A stretch of 64,000 bases of DNA. Source: Flavobacterium dankookense (GTDB taxonomy: Bacteria > Bacteroidota > Bacteroidia > Flavobacteriales > Flavobacteriaceae). The position numbers and the translations under genes are program-made. The stretch is from the NCBI RefSeq assembly GCF_004362665.1, contig NZ_SNXR01000011.1, positions 496,001 through 560,000 on the forward strand, read 5' to 3'. Shown here piece after piece: positions 36,718 to 45,336 of this stretch (positions are counted from its first letter, which is position 1; each line of letters starts with the position of its first letter). Under the pieces are notes generated by a model. It saw only the letters and a program-made list of their open reading frames with translations, searched no databases and was not told where the DNA came from.

Positions 36718-38000
36718 AAACAGCAGTAGTTTGGTTTAAAACCGATTTGCGATTACATGATAACGAAACCTTGGTTAAAGCCATTGCCCAAAATGATAGT
36801 ATCGTTCCTGTTTATTGTTTGGACGATTCGCATTTTGAAACCAATTCTTTCGGGTTTAAAAAAACAGGCAGCTTCAGAGCCAAGTTTCTTTTGGAATCAT
36901 TACAAGACTTAAACAATCAGTTGCAAGCTCTTGGCTCTGGATTAATTGTAGTACAAGGCAAACCAGAAGAAGAAATACCAAAAATTGTCAAACAATACAA
37001 AGCCTCTAAAGTCTATGCCAAGCGTGAAGTAGCTTATGAAGAAAAACAAACAGAAGCATTAGTTCAATCGGAGTTGTGGAAGCTACAATGTGAATTGGTT
37101 ACGTTTAGCACAAGCACATTGTATCACGCAGAAGATTTACCATTTTCAATAAAAGACATTCCCGATGTTTTTACAAGTTTTAGAAAGAAAACAGAGAAAG
37201 ACTCTAAAATCAGAACTGCTTTTGATTCGCCTACAGCAATTGTTTCACCAGAACTAATGCCATTTGACTTACCAACCTTAACCTCTCTGGATTTGGAAGA
37301 GGTAAAAATGGATAAACGATCAGCCATTCAATTTAAAGGAGGCGAAACAGAAGCCATAAAAAGACTAAATCACTATTTTTTTGAAACACATGCTATCGCA
37401 AAATACAAGGAAACTAGAAACGGATTAGTAGGAGCAGACTACTCCTCGAAGTTCTCCGCGTGGTTGGCAATGGGTTGCATTTCACCTCGATATATCTATC
37501 AAGAGCTAAAAAAGTACGAAACGCTTCATGTTGAAAACGAATCCACTTATTGGTTGGTTTTCGAACTTTTATGGCGTGATTATTTTAGATTTATGATGAA
37601 AAAGTACCAAAACAAACTGTTTCAAAAATATGGCATCCAAGACAAAGAACTTCACCTCAAACCTGTGGTGCAAAGTATTCTCAACGATTGGATTAACGGA
37701 CAAACGGGAGTTGATTTTGTCGATGCCAATATGATAGAGCTAAAACAAACAGGTTTTATGAGCAATCGAGGTCGTCAAAACGTCGCGAGTTATTTATGCA
37801 ATGATTTGAAATTAGATTGGCGTTATGGTGCGAGTTATTTTGAACAACAACTTATTGATTATGATGTTTGCAGCAATTGGGGTAATTGGGCTTATCTAGC
37901 TGGAGTAGGAAATGATCCAAGAGGCAATCGCTATTTCAATATTGAAAAGCAAGCCAGTGATTATGATAAAAATAAAGTTTATCGAAAGTTGTGGTTGTGA
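36714..38000 (+). CDS. Cryptochrome DASH
   Basis: 428 residues. The N-terminus VVWFKTDLRLHDNETL is typical. Family motifs of the DASH class are present: FTSFRKKTEK near 155, the FAD domain with YSSKFSAWLAMGCISPRYIY near 243-262, LLWRDYFRF near 285, VDANMIELKQTGFMSNRGRQ and the end block GVGNDPRGNRYFN. Cry-DASH enzymes bind FAD and usually a folate antenna, and repair CPDs in single-stranded DNA. The ATG overlaps the previous TGA. A hairpin terminator begins eight bases after its stop, so it ends the operon. Confidence 0.93.
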   Translation: MKTAVVWFKTDLRLHDNETLVKAIAQNDSIVPVYCLDDSHFETNSFGFKKTGSFRAKFLLESLQDLNNQLQALGSGLIVVQGKPEEEIPKIVKQYKASKVYAKREVAYEEKQTEALVQSELWKLQCELVTFSTSTLYHAEDLPFSIKDIPDVFTSFRKKTEKDSKIRTAFDSPTAIVSPELMPFDLPTLTSLDLEEVKMDKRSAIQFKGGETEAIKRLNHYFFETHAIAKYKETRNGLVGADYSSKFSAWLAMGCISPRYIYQELKKYETLHVENESTYWLVFELLWRDYFRFMMKKYQNKLFQKYGIQDKELHLKPVVQSILNDWINGQTGVDFVDANMIELKQTGFMSNRGRQNVASYLCNDLKLDWRYGASYFEQQLIDYDVCSNWGNWAYLAGVGNDPRGNRYFNIEKQASDYDKNKVYRKLWL

Positions 38001-38007
38001 AATTACA

Positions 38008-38040
38008 AAAACCGATTAGGAAACTAATCGGTTTTCTTTT
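38008..38040 (+). terminator. Rho-independent terminator of the photolyase operon
   Basis: AAAACCGATTAG and CTAATCGGTTTT form a perfect 12-bp stem closed by a GAAA tetraloop, followed by CTTTT. It lies right after the Cry-DASH stop and faces the convergent gene at 38070. Confidence 0.9.
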
Positions 38041-38069
38041 AAAAAAAGTAAACCTATTTATCATTTACT

Positions 38070-38339
38070 CTAGCCATGTTGATCACCAATTCCAACAGCT
38101 AGTCCAAAAAGTAATGCAACTAAAGCAAGATGAAAAAGTAACCATATTTTTTGCCATTTTGGTCTTTCAATCCAAGTTTGTTCTGTGTTGAAAGGGTCAA
38201 AAGCCAATCCAATTCCCAATGATACAGCAGCATCTATATAAGAGTTGTTTGCAAAAGCTTGATAAATTCCTAAAGCAATAAATAAAGTATAAATCACTTT
38301 ATTAAAAGGTGTGGAGAAATTATTTTTAGAACTTTCCAT
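38070..38339 (-). CDS. Small membrane protein
   Basis: 89 residues with two hydrophobic stretches (KVIYTLFIALGIYQAFA near 14-30, then AAVSLGIGLAF) and a C-terminal helix (WLLFHLALVALLFGLAVGI) near 66-84. The internal DPFNTEQTWIERPKWQKI segment is polar. It is a conserved-looking flavobacterial membrane protein for which I have no function. It lies 2 bases downstream of the BNR-repeat gene on the same strand and so is probably co-transcribed. Confidence 0.7.
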   Translation of the reverse strand: MESSKNNFSTPFNKVIYTLFIALGIYQAFANNSYIDAAVSLGIGLAFDPFNTEQTWIERPKWQKIWLLFHLALVALLFGLAVGIGDQHG

Positions 38340-38341
38340 GA

Positions 38342-39406
38342 TTATAATTTAAATACATCAACGCCTATTGAATAACCATATACTTTGCCTATTTCATTTT
38401 TGTAAATTCTGATTTTGTTGCATGCTCTTCCTAGATCAATTTTTTGCCATGAAACTCCACCATCTTTGGTTTCAAAACCACTATTCATTGTACCGACAAA
38501 ACCGTGATTAGCATCAATGAAACCAATACCAAATTCTCTTGCTGAGGCATCTTCAACTAAATTTAATTCAGTCCAAGTATTTCCTCCATCAGTGGTTTTT
38601 ACGATTCGTTGTTGTTTTACATTTGGATCGGGATTATACGATTGAATTGTAGCATAACCAACTTCTTTAGTAGGAAAAGCTATTTTCCAAGTAGTTTCAA
38701 ATGGTCTATTCGATTGATATACTTTTTTCCAACTTGAACCACCATCAGTTGTTTTGAGCAACAATGCATTAGATTGAGAGATGTCATCGCTAGTTGCGGC
38801 ACAAACATATCCAGTATTCTTATCCAACATTTTAATGTCAAAAAGCATTTTACAATCTTCATTCATACTTTTAGAAATCCAAGTTTCTCCACCATCATGT
38901 GAAATCATAATATTTGCGGGACTTCCAACACGACCAACAGCAAAAAGATGGTTTTTATAATCAATTTTTCCATGATTGATATATTGTTCTTTTACAATAT
39001 CAATTGCACACAAGCCTTTTACATAATTACCTTTGTATGAAACAGGAGTCCAGTTTTTCCCGCCATCTTTTGTACGATAGAGTGGAATGGTATCCGTAAC
39101 ATTTGGAAAATAATCAGTACCAACCGTGCCCACAAATCCATTGTCTTTGTCAATAAAAGCAATTGTTCTAAAAAATGAACCTTTTTGTTCTAATTGTTTT
39201 TCCCAAGTTGCACCACCATCTTTCGTGTGGAATATCTTGCCATAACCATTAACATACCATCCTGTATTTTCATCAATAAAAGTGATGTCATCTTGCTTTC
39301 CAGGATATGTTTCAGTTGTTAGTTTTTTCCATGTAAGATCTTGACTTAATGAATTGGAAATAAATAAAAAATAAATAAATAGAATTTTAAGAATTTGCTT
39401 TGCCAT
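38342..39406 (-). CDS. Secreted BNR/Asp-box repeat beta-propeller (Ycf48-like)
   Basis: 354 residues with a signal peptide (ILKILFIYFLFISNSLSQ). At least six Asp-box-like repeats can be seen: TKDGGATWE, TKDGGKNWT, SHDGGETWI, TTDGGSSWK, TTDGGNTWT and TKDGGVSWQ. This is the Ycf48/sialidase-like propeller fold. No sialidase Arg triad is seen, so it is probably a binding or assembly protein of the envelope and not an enzyme. The small membrane gene follows closely. No T9SS sorting tail is present. Confidence 0.88.
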   Translation of the reverse strand: MAKQILKILFIYFLFISNSLSQDLTWKKLTTETYPGKQDDITFIDENTGWYVNGYGKIFHTKDGGATWEKQLEQKGSFFRTIAFIDKDNGFVGTVGTDYFPNVTDTIPLYRTKDGGKNWTPVSYKGNYVKGLCAIDIVKEQYINHGKIDYKNHLFAVGRVGSPANIMISHDGGETWISKSMNEDCKMLFDIKMLDKNTGYVCAATSDDISQSNALLLKTTDGGSSWKKVYQSNRPFETTWKIAFPTKEVGYATIQSYNPDPNVKQQRIVKTTDGGNTWTELNLVEDASAREFGIGFIDANHGFVGTMNSGFETKDGGVSWQKIDLGRACNKIRIYKNEIGKVYGYSIGVDVFKL

Positions 39407-39475
39407 GTCATTTGTTTTTAAATTAAAATCAAAATTAATTCAATCTTAAAATGGCGAGTTGTAGAAAATTGCTTT

Positions 39476-40327
39476 TTATTTAAAATTGTTTGGAGAAACG
39501 CCAAATTTTTGTTTGAATGCATTACTAAAAGCAGGAGTGTCAGTGTAACCAATAATGTGTGTTATGTCCGATACTGAAATTTGATTTTTGAGCAGTTCTA
39601 AACTATAGTTAAGTCTTTTTTGAGTAAGGTATTTGTATGGTGTAGTTCCAAATATTGTTTTAAAAAGTCGTATAAAATGATATTCAGATAGTTTAGCTTC
39701 TTTTGCCATTTTATCAATATTTATTTTTTCTAAAAAATTATCATCAATATAATTTTTTGCTTCATTAGTCAGATTAAACAAATGCTTACTAGTTTCTTGT
39801 TTTGCTGATTTTATTCTCTTAAAATTTTGATGAGTGTAGTTTTGATCTTCTACTATGCATTCTGCAATAGAATAAAAAAAATCAGTATTGATTGATTTGT
39901 AATTATCTTTTATATCATAAAAGTCATTACCTAATTTGCTCAATAAGTCACCAAGACAAGTATTTAGAACATTATACTTTTGTATTAGAATATCTTCATT
40001 GAACAAAAAATTATACAATGGAGTAGGATTAGGAAATTTAAAATCTAAAACTTCGGTTATTATTTCTTTCGAAACATCAATACAAATTCCATTAACAGTT
40101 GTCTTACTGTCAATTATAACGTTAGCCTCTGTAGTTTTGTTTCCTACTACATACTCTCCTTTTTTTGTTATTAGCTTTCTATTATTTAAGTTATAATTCT
40201 CAATTCCAGAAACAACATACTTCACAGAAAAGTTTTGAAATTTAACTTCTTGTTCTGTATGAGTTACGCTAGAAAAACGAATTTCATTTCCTAATTTATC
40301 AGAAAAAAGAACTTTGTTTGATAACAT
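39476..40327 (-). CDS. AraC-family transcriptional regulator
   Basis: 283 residues. The C-terminal HTH_18 domain covers about 185-283 (INIDKMAKEAKLSEYHFIRL, then FKTIFGTTPYKYLTQKRLNY and SVSDITHIIGYTDTPAFSNA). The N-terminal 150 residues resemble an AraC-type ligand-binding region (VSGIENYNLNNRKLITKKGE) without a domain I can name. It faces the same way as the LysR gene upstream but is separated from it by 127 bases. The target is unknown. The neighbouring BNR-repeat and membrane genes lie downstream on the same strand, 69 bases away. Confidence 0.85.
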   Translation of the reverse strand: MLSNKVLFSDKLGNEIRFSSVTHTEQEVKFQNFSVKYVVSGIENYNLNNRKLITKKGEYVVGNKTTEANVIIDSKTTVNGICIDVSKEIITEVLDFKFPNPTPLYNFLFNEDILIQKYNVLNTCLGDLLSKLGNDFYDIKDNYKSINTDFFYSIAECIVEDQNYTHQNFKRIKSAKQETSKHLFNLTNEAKNYIDDNFLEKINIDKMAKEAKLSEYHFIRLFKTIFGTTPYKYLTQKRLNYSLELLKNQISVSDITHIIGYTDTPAFSNAFKQKFGVSPNNFK

Positions 40328-40454
40328 AAAAAAGTTTTATCTAGTATGTATAATTCTGCTTTAGATTGTTACAATTAAAGTCTATTTAAAAGTCAGATAT
40401 TTAAGAAATGTCAATTGTATTTTGATGATGTTTTTTTTACTAAAAAATATATCA

Positions 40455-41378
40455 TTAATATGAATTAATCCAAGAAAAATGTTTTTCGTAAATATTAGCT
40501 TTTTCTTGTTGAATAAAATCTAAAAAAGCAGCTGCCGTCGGACTTAGCTTTTTCCCTTTTAACCAAATCAATGTCCAATTGGTTACTATTGGTAAATTTT
40601 TGACAGGAATTATTTTGATAGTTTTATTTTCCAATTCATTTTTCAAACCTATCAAAGGCATGATTGAAAGTCCCAAGCCAGCAATTACTGCTTGTTTTAC
40701 AGCTTCATTGGATGTTAGTTGTAATTTCATTTTAGCTTGTATACCTTGTTTTTCAATGTATTTTTCCATTGCAATGCGTGTCGCAGATCCTTCTTCACGA
40801 TAAATTAAAGGACTATTGGTAATGTATTCGTTCGTTTTTTTACTATTCAATGCTTTATTTTCTGTATTGGCAACTAAAAATAGTTTATTTGACAAAAGTA
40901 TTTCTGAATTTATATCTATACCAGAAGGTAGTGTAGAAACTAATGCAAAATCAACTTCGTTACTTTTTAATGATTTTATCACTTTCAGTTTATTAGTTAC
41001 ATCCATTTCTAATTCTATCCCTTTATTTTTATTTGTAAAGTTTGATAAAAAATAGGGCATAACGTATTTTCCAGTTGAGACAACCGATATTTTAAGCTTT
41101 CCAGTGAGTACACCTTTAAAGGCTAATGTTTTAAAATTTATATTGTACACTTCATCAATTATATTTTGTGCCGCTATAGCAATTTCTTTTCCGAAATCGG
41201 TCACATATAATTGCCTGCCAACAACTTCAGTTAAAGGAATTTCAAATTGGTCTTGTAAATTTTTTAGCTGAATTGAAACTGCTGGTTGGGTTAGATGCAG
41301 TTCTTCTGCTGCCTTTGTAATGCTTTTAGTTTGAGTGATTTTTAAAAATACTTGTAATTGATGTAAGGTATAGTTCAT
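40455..41378 (-). CDS. LysR-family transcriptional regulator
   Basis: 307 residues, full LysR length. The N-terminal winged HTH is clear (LHQLQVFLKITQTKSITKAA, with LTQPAVSIQLKNL following). The substrate-binding region covers about 90-300 (LKISVVSTGKYVMPYFLSNF). It resembles CbbR/CmpR-type regulators of carbon or bicarbonate genes. It is divergent from the isocitrate dehydrogenase gene at 93 bases, the classic arrangement for a LysR activator of its neighbour. An inverted repeat between them is a likely binding site. The SbtA bicarbonate transporter a few genes on would suit a CO2-related signal. Confidence 0.88.
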   Translation of the reverse strand: MNYTLHQLQVFLKITQTKSITKAAEELHLTQPAVSIQLKNLQDQFEIPLTEVVGRQLYVTDFGKEIAIAAQNIIDEVYNINFKTLAFKGVLTGKLKISVVSTGKYVMPYFLSNFTNKNKGIELEMDVTNKLKVIKSLKSNEVDFALVSTLPSGIDINSEILLSNKLFLVANTENKALNSKKTNEYITNSPLIYREEGSATRIAMEKYIEKQGIQAKMKLQLTSNEAVKQAVIAGLGLSIMPLIGLKNELENKTIKIIPVKNLPIVTNWTLIWLKGKKLSPTAAAFLDFIQQEKANIYEKHFSWINSY

Positions 41379-41393
41379 AAAATATGTTTATGT

Positions 41394-41444
41394 ATTTCAT
41401 AACAAATATAAATAAAAATATATGAAATTCTGCTTATAACTTTG
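41394..41444 (+). promoter_or_regulatory. Divergent LysR/icd regulatory region: inverted repeat and -7 element
   Basis: ATTTCATA (41394-41401) and TATGAAAT (41421-41428) form an inverted repeat with a 19-base spacer. The -7 element TAACTTTG (41437-41444) matches TAnnTTTG and lies 27 bases before the icd ATG at 41472. There is no good -33 box; the second half-site sits where it should be, as expected for a LysR-activated promoter. Confidence 0.5.
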
Positions 41445-41471
41445 TCGTGTAAATAATTTAACAATATAATT

Positions 41472-42908
41472 ATGCAACGAATTACTATAGCAAAAGGAGA
41501 CGGAATTGGTCCAGAAATCATGGATGCAACTCTTGAAATAATCAAAGCCGCTGGAGCAAAGCTTGAATATGACGAAATAGAAGTTGGAGAAAAAGTTTAT
41601 CTCTCAGGAAATACTTCTGGTATTGCAAAAGAGAGTTGGGAAACTATAATAAAAAATAAGGTATTCTTAAAAGCACCCATTACAACTCCACAAGGTGGCG
41701 GTTATAAAAGTTTAAATGTAACAACTAGAAAGTTTTTAGGATTGTACTCTAATGTTAGACCTTGTTTGAGCTTATATCCATTCGTTGCCACAAAGCATCC
41801 AAAAATGGATATTGTTATCATTAGAGAAAATGAAGAAGATTTATATGCAGGTATTGAGCATCAACAAACAGATGAAGTTGTTCAATGTTTAAAAATTATA
41901 AGTCGTCCAGGCTGTGAAAAAATAGTTCGATATGCTTTTGAATATGCTAAAGTGTATGGAAGAAAAAAAGTTACCTGCTTCACGAAAGATAATATCATGA
42001 AACAAACTGATGGACTATTCCATCAAGTTTTTGATGAAATTGCTATTGAATATCCAGAAATTGAAAATGAACATTGGATAATTGATATTGGAGCAGCCAA
42101 AATGAGTGATACTCCCGAAGCTTTTGATGTTATTGTTACATTGAATTTATATGGTGATGTTATATCTGATATTGCTGCACAAATAGCAGGTTCGGTTGGA
42201 CTTGCTGGTTCAGCTAATATTGGTGAAGAATGTGCAATGTTTGAAGCCATTCATGGTTCTGCTCCAAGGAGAGCTGGACAAAACATGGCAAATCCATCCG
42301 GATTATTACAAGGTGCTGTGATGATGCTTAACCATCTTGGGCAAAATACCATAGCAACTAAAGTGCAAAATGCTTGGTTAAAAACCTTGGAAGATGGAAT
42401 CCATACTTATGATATTTATGATGAAAAACAAAGTAAACTTCTTGTTGGAACAAAAGAGTTTGCTGCTGCTGTAATAGCCAATTTAGAACAAAAACCAACC
42501 ACTTTGCCTGCAGTGAATTATGAAAATGGTCAAGCATTGAATTTGCCAAAATATAAAAAGAGACCTCAAGCCAAAAAGGAACTTATTGGTCATGATGTAT
42601 TTGTTCATTGGAATGGAACCGATGCAAATGAACTAGCTTCAATGTTGAGTAAAATTGGCACCCCAAACTTAAAATTAAATATGATAACCAATCGTGGTAT
42701 AAAGGTTTGGCCTGAAGGATTTTCTCAAACTTTTTGCACAGATCATTGGAGATGTCGTTTTAAAACTGAAGAAGGAAAAGTTATCAATAAAGAAGAAATT
42801 ATCATTTTGCTTCAACAATGTATTCAAAATAAAATTGACACTATAAAAGTTGAAAATTTGTATCAATTTGATGGAAAAATGGCTTTTTCACTCGGCCAAG
42901 GTCAATAA
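41472..42908 (+). CDS. icd: Isocitrate dehydrogenase (Thermus-type, NADP-dependent)
   Basis: 478 residues, of the long class of about 490 with an extra C-terminal part. The isocitrate/isopropylmalate dehydrogenase motifs are intact: KGDGIGPEI near 8-16, VRPCLSLYPF near 95, IVIIRENEEDLYAGIEH near 116, KMSDTPEAFDVIVTLNLYGD near 215 and EAIHGSAPRRAGQNMANPSG near 258. It converts isocitrate to 2-oxoglutarate in the TCA cycle. NADP use is expected from the family and not proven here. It lies opposite the LysR gene and leads a unit that runs through two small genes to the DUF6671-type gene. Confidence 0.85.
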   Translation: MQRITIAKGDGIGPEIMDATLEIIKAAGAKLEYDEIEVGEKVYLSGNTSGIAKESWETIIKNKVFLKAPITTPQGGGYKSLNVTTRKFLGLYSNVRPCLSLYPFVATKHPKMDIVIIRENEEDLYAGIEHQQTDEVVQCLKIISRPGCEKIVRYAFEYAKVYGRKKVTCFTKDNIMKQTDGLFHQVFDEIAIEYPEIENEHWIIDIGAAKMSDTPEAFDVIVTLNLYGDVISDIAAQIAGSVGLAGSANIGEECAMFEAIHGSAPRRAGQNMANPSGLLQGAVMMLNHLGQNTIATKVQNAWLKTLEDGIHTYDIYDEKQSKLLVGTKEFAAAVIANLEQKPTTLPAVNYENGQALNLPKYKKRPQAKKELIGHDVFVHWNGTDANELASMLSKIGTPNLKLNMITNRGIKVWPEGFSQTFCTDHWRCRFKTEEGKVINKEEIIILLQQCIQNKIDTIKVENLYQFDGKMAFSLGQGQ

Positions 42909-42949
42909 AAATTAAAATTTTAAAAAACCTCACTAATTCGACCTATACT

Positions 42950-43162
42950 ATGTATCACCGATTTTTAACTCAATTTATTGAAATGAGAAATAAGAGAACC
43001 ACAAAACAAGACTTTGTCATTTTAATCCTGTTGTTATCGTTGTCAATAGTCAGTTTACTGATAACACTGTTTTTTTCACAAGAATTACAATTTATATGTC
43101 TTTTAGGTATTTCAACCTTATTACTAGTATCACAACTTAAAAAAATGAATTTAAAATTATGA
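42950..43162 (+). CDS. Small membrane protein
   Basis: 70 residues from the first ATG; an ATG at 42983 (MRNKRTTKQDF) is an equally good start. Two hydrophobic stretches (FVILILLLSLSIVSLLITLF and LQFICLLGISTLLLVSQL) are joined by a short turn, giving a helical hairpin in the membrane. The stop overlaps the ATG of the next gene. I recognise no family. The gene probably belongs to the icd-DUF6671 unit. Confidence 0.6.
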   Translation: MYHRFLTQFIEMRNKRTTKQDFVILILLLSLSIVSLLITLFFSQELQFICLLGISTLLLVSQLKKMNLKL

Positions 43163-43443
43163 AAACAGAAGAAAAAAAAGAGTTTAAACTTATTGATAGT
43201 ACCTTCTCTCCAATAGAAGCAAACAATGTTCTATCTGATTTAATTAAAAGTAAAATAAGTTATCATAAGCTAGACGATTTTAGTCAGCACATTCGCTTTG
43301 AACGAGATAGTCAACACTCCAAGGACCGTATTGAACAACTGCAAACAACTCAAGAGGAACTTCGAGAATTTATCAATATTGCAAAAGCTAAAGGGGTGAA
43401 TCTAGTAATTAAAAGTACTGTTTTTATTGAATATGCTGAATAA
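43159..43443 (+). CDS. Hypothetical cytosolic protein
   Basis: 94 residues, no signal peptide. The sequence begins KTEEKKEFKLIDSTFSPIEA and is mostly helical, with charged stretches (IRFERDSQHSKDRIEQLQTT). Short flavobacterial proteins of this form are common and of unknown role. Start and stop both overlap the neighbouring genes (ATGA upstream, TAATG downstream), so translation is coupled in this cluster. Confidence 0.7.
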   Translation: MKTEEKKEFKLIDSTFSPIEANNVLSDLIKSKISYHKLDDFSQHIRFERDSQHSKDRIEQLQTTQEELREFINIAKAKGVNLVIKSTVFIEYAE

Positions 43444-44279
43444 TGTTTTTGAACAGAAAACTGCTTATTGCCACAAAACACGATAAAGAAAAAGTAATTG
43501 CTCCAATATTTGAGCAAGAACTTGGTGTTAAATGTTTTGTAACCGATTTATTTGATACGGATACCTTGGGAACTTTTTCAGGTGAAGTTCAGAGAAAAGA
43601 TGATGCGCTAACAACTCTTCGTAAAAAATGTATTCTCGCTATGGAAAAGAATCAATTTGATTTGGTTATTTCAAGCGAAGGGTCGTTTGGCGCTCATCCA
43701 TCGGTTTTTTTTGCTTCTGCAGATGATGAGTTAATGATGCTTATCGACAGTAAAAATAAACTAGAAATAGTTGTTCGTGAGCTAAGCTTGGAAACTAATT
43801 TTAATGCATCAAAAATTACTAGTCAAACCGAGTTGATAGAATTTGCAAACCGAGCTAAATTTCCTTCTCATGCCTTGATTATGAAACCTTCAGAAAACAA
43901 TTATTCTAGAGTAGTAAAAGGAATAACTGACTGGAATGATTTGAAAATGAACTTTGAAAATTTCATAAACGAATACGGAACGGTTTATGTAGAAACCGAT
44001 ATGAGAGCTAATTTCAATCCGAGTAGGATGGAAGTTATAGAAAAAACTGCAAAAAAACTCCTTGATGCTGTACTATCTAAATGCCCAAAATGTGAATTCC
44101 CGGGATTTGTAGTTACTAATGCTGTATCAGGATTGCCTTGTAGCTGGTGCAATAATCCAACTAAGTCAACCTTAAGTTTTTTGTACACCTGTAAAAAATG
44201 TGACTTTACAAAAGAAGCTTTATATCCTCATAATAAAACAAAAGAAGATCCAGCCTATTGTGATTTTTGTAATCCTTAA
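43443..44279 (+). CDS. DUF6671-like protein with C-terminal zinc ribbons
   Basis: 278 residues. The N-terminal part (LLIATKHDKEKVIAPIFEQE) and the VVRELSLETNF and SHALIMKPSEN segments fit the DUF6671 family as I remember it. The C-terminal 70 residues carry four CxxC pairs (CPKC, CSWC, CKKC, CDFC), which is two zinc ribbons. A nucleic-acid or metal-related role is plausible from the ribbons. It overlaps the previous stop by one base (TAATG) and precedes the Sua5 gene by 11 bases. Confidence 0.7.
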   Translation: MFLNRKLLIATKHDKEKVIAPIFEQELGVKCFVTDLFDTDTLGTFSGEVQRKDDALTTLRKKCILAMEKNQFDLVISSEGSFGAHPSVFFASADDELMMLIDSKNKLEIVVRELSLETNFNASKITSQTELIEFANRAKFPSHALIMKPSENNYSRVVKGITDWNDLKMNFENFINEYGTVYVETDMRANFNPSRMEVIEKTAKKLLDAVLSKCPKCEFPGFVVTNAVSGLPCSWCNNPTKSTLSFLYTCKKCDFTKEALYPHNKTKEDPAYCDFCNP

Positions 44280-44290
44280 CTCTTTTTAAA

Positions 44291-45247
44291 ATGATATCAA
44301 AAGATATATATCAAGCCGCTTATTTTTTAGAAAAAAATGATATAATTGCTATACCTACAGAAACCGTATATGGTTTAGCCGCTAACATATACAGTGAAAT
44401 CGCCATCAAAAAAATATTCGAAACAAAAGGGCGACCACAAAATAATCCACTAATTGTTCACATAGGAACAAAGGATGCGGTCTTCGATTTAGTAACCCAT
44501 ATTCCAGAAAAAGCAAAAATATTGATTGATAAATTTTGGCCTGGACCACTTACGCTAGTACTACCAAAAAAAGATACTGTTTCAAATTCAATTACAAGTG
44601 GCAAAGATACTGTTGCGATTAGAATGCCAAATCATCCCGATACTTTAAAGCTTTTGCAATTGATAAAATTCCCAATTGCAGCACCAAGTGCAAACCCTTT
44701 TGGATCAATTAGCCCCACGACTGCCCAACATGTTGCTAATTATTTTGAAAATACAATTCCAATGATTTTAGATGGAGGCGATTGTACTAATGGAATAGAG
44801 TCAACCATCATTGGTTTTGAAAATGAGATACCTGTTCTCTATCGATTAGGTTCAATTGCTGTTGAAGACATTGAAAGTGAGATAGGAGCAATTCACATCA
44901 ATAATTTTGAAGAACAGAAACCCAATGCACCAGGAATGATGTTAAAACATTATGCACCTAGTACACCAACCCTACTTGTATCAAATGTTACTGATGCCAT
45001 AGATCATTATAAAAATAAAAAAATTGGATTGTTGACATTCACTTCAAAATATAGTAGTCCAAATTTAGCACACCAAGAAATACTTTCTAACAATTCTAAT
45101 ATAAACGAAGCTGCTACTAATTTATATGCAGCCATGCATCGTTTAGATAGATTGCATTTAGACTTGATTATTGCTGAAGAATTTCCTAATAACCAACTTG
45201 GTAGAGCAATAAATGACCGGCTAAAAAGAGCATCCAAAAAAGAGTAG
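44291..45247 (+). CDS. L-threonylcarbamoyladenylate synthase (Sua5 form)
   Basis: 318 residues, so the longer Sua5 form and not the short TsaC form. The N-terminal YrdC domain has KGRPQNNPLIVHI near 50-62, KFWPGPLTLVLPK near 80 and SAPSANPFGSISPTTA near 135. The C-terminal Sua5 domain follows, beginning at the PGMMLKHYAPSTP linker near 215. The enzyme makes threonylcarbamoyl-AMP from threonine, bicarbonate and ATP, the first step of tRNA t6A formation. Use of bicarbonate makes its position next to the SbtA-type transporter noteworthy, though this may be chance. Confidence 0.9.
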   Translation: MISKDIYQAAYFLEKNDIIAIPTETVYGLAANIYSEIAIKKIFETKGRPQNNPLIVHIGTKDAVFDLVTHIPEKAKILIDKFWPGPLTLVLPKKDTVSNSITSGKDTVAIRMPNHPDTLKLLQLIKFPIAAPSANPFGSISPTTAQHVANYFENTIPMILDGGDCTNGIESTIIGFENEIPVLYRLGSIAVEDIESEIGAIHINNFEEQKPNAPGMMLKHYAPSTPTLLVSNVTDAIDHYKNKKIGLLTFTSKYSSPNLAHQEILSNNSNINEAATNLYAAMHRLDRLHLDLIIAEEFPNNQLGRAINDRLKRASKKE

Positions 45248-45336
45248 TTTAGTTTTTTTAACTATGATTTCAATACAACACCATTCAATTAGTATAAAAA
45301 ACAACTCAATTAAATTCAGAAAAAAAAACGAATTAA

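Noticed and set aside
32175..38000. Carotenoid or rhodopsin gene within the light operon
   Set aside because: All six products are assigned and none is a seven-helix protein or a carotenoid enzyme.
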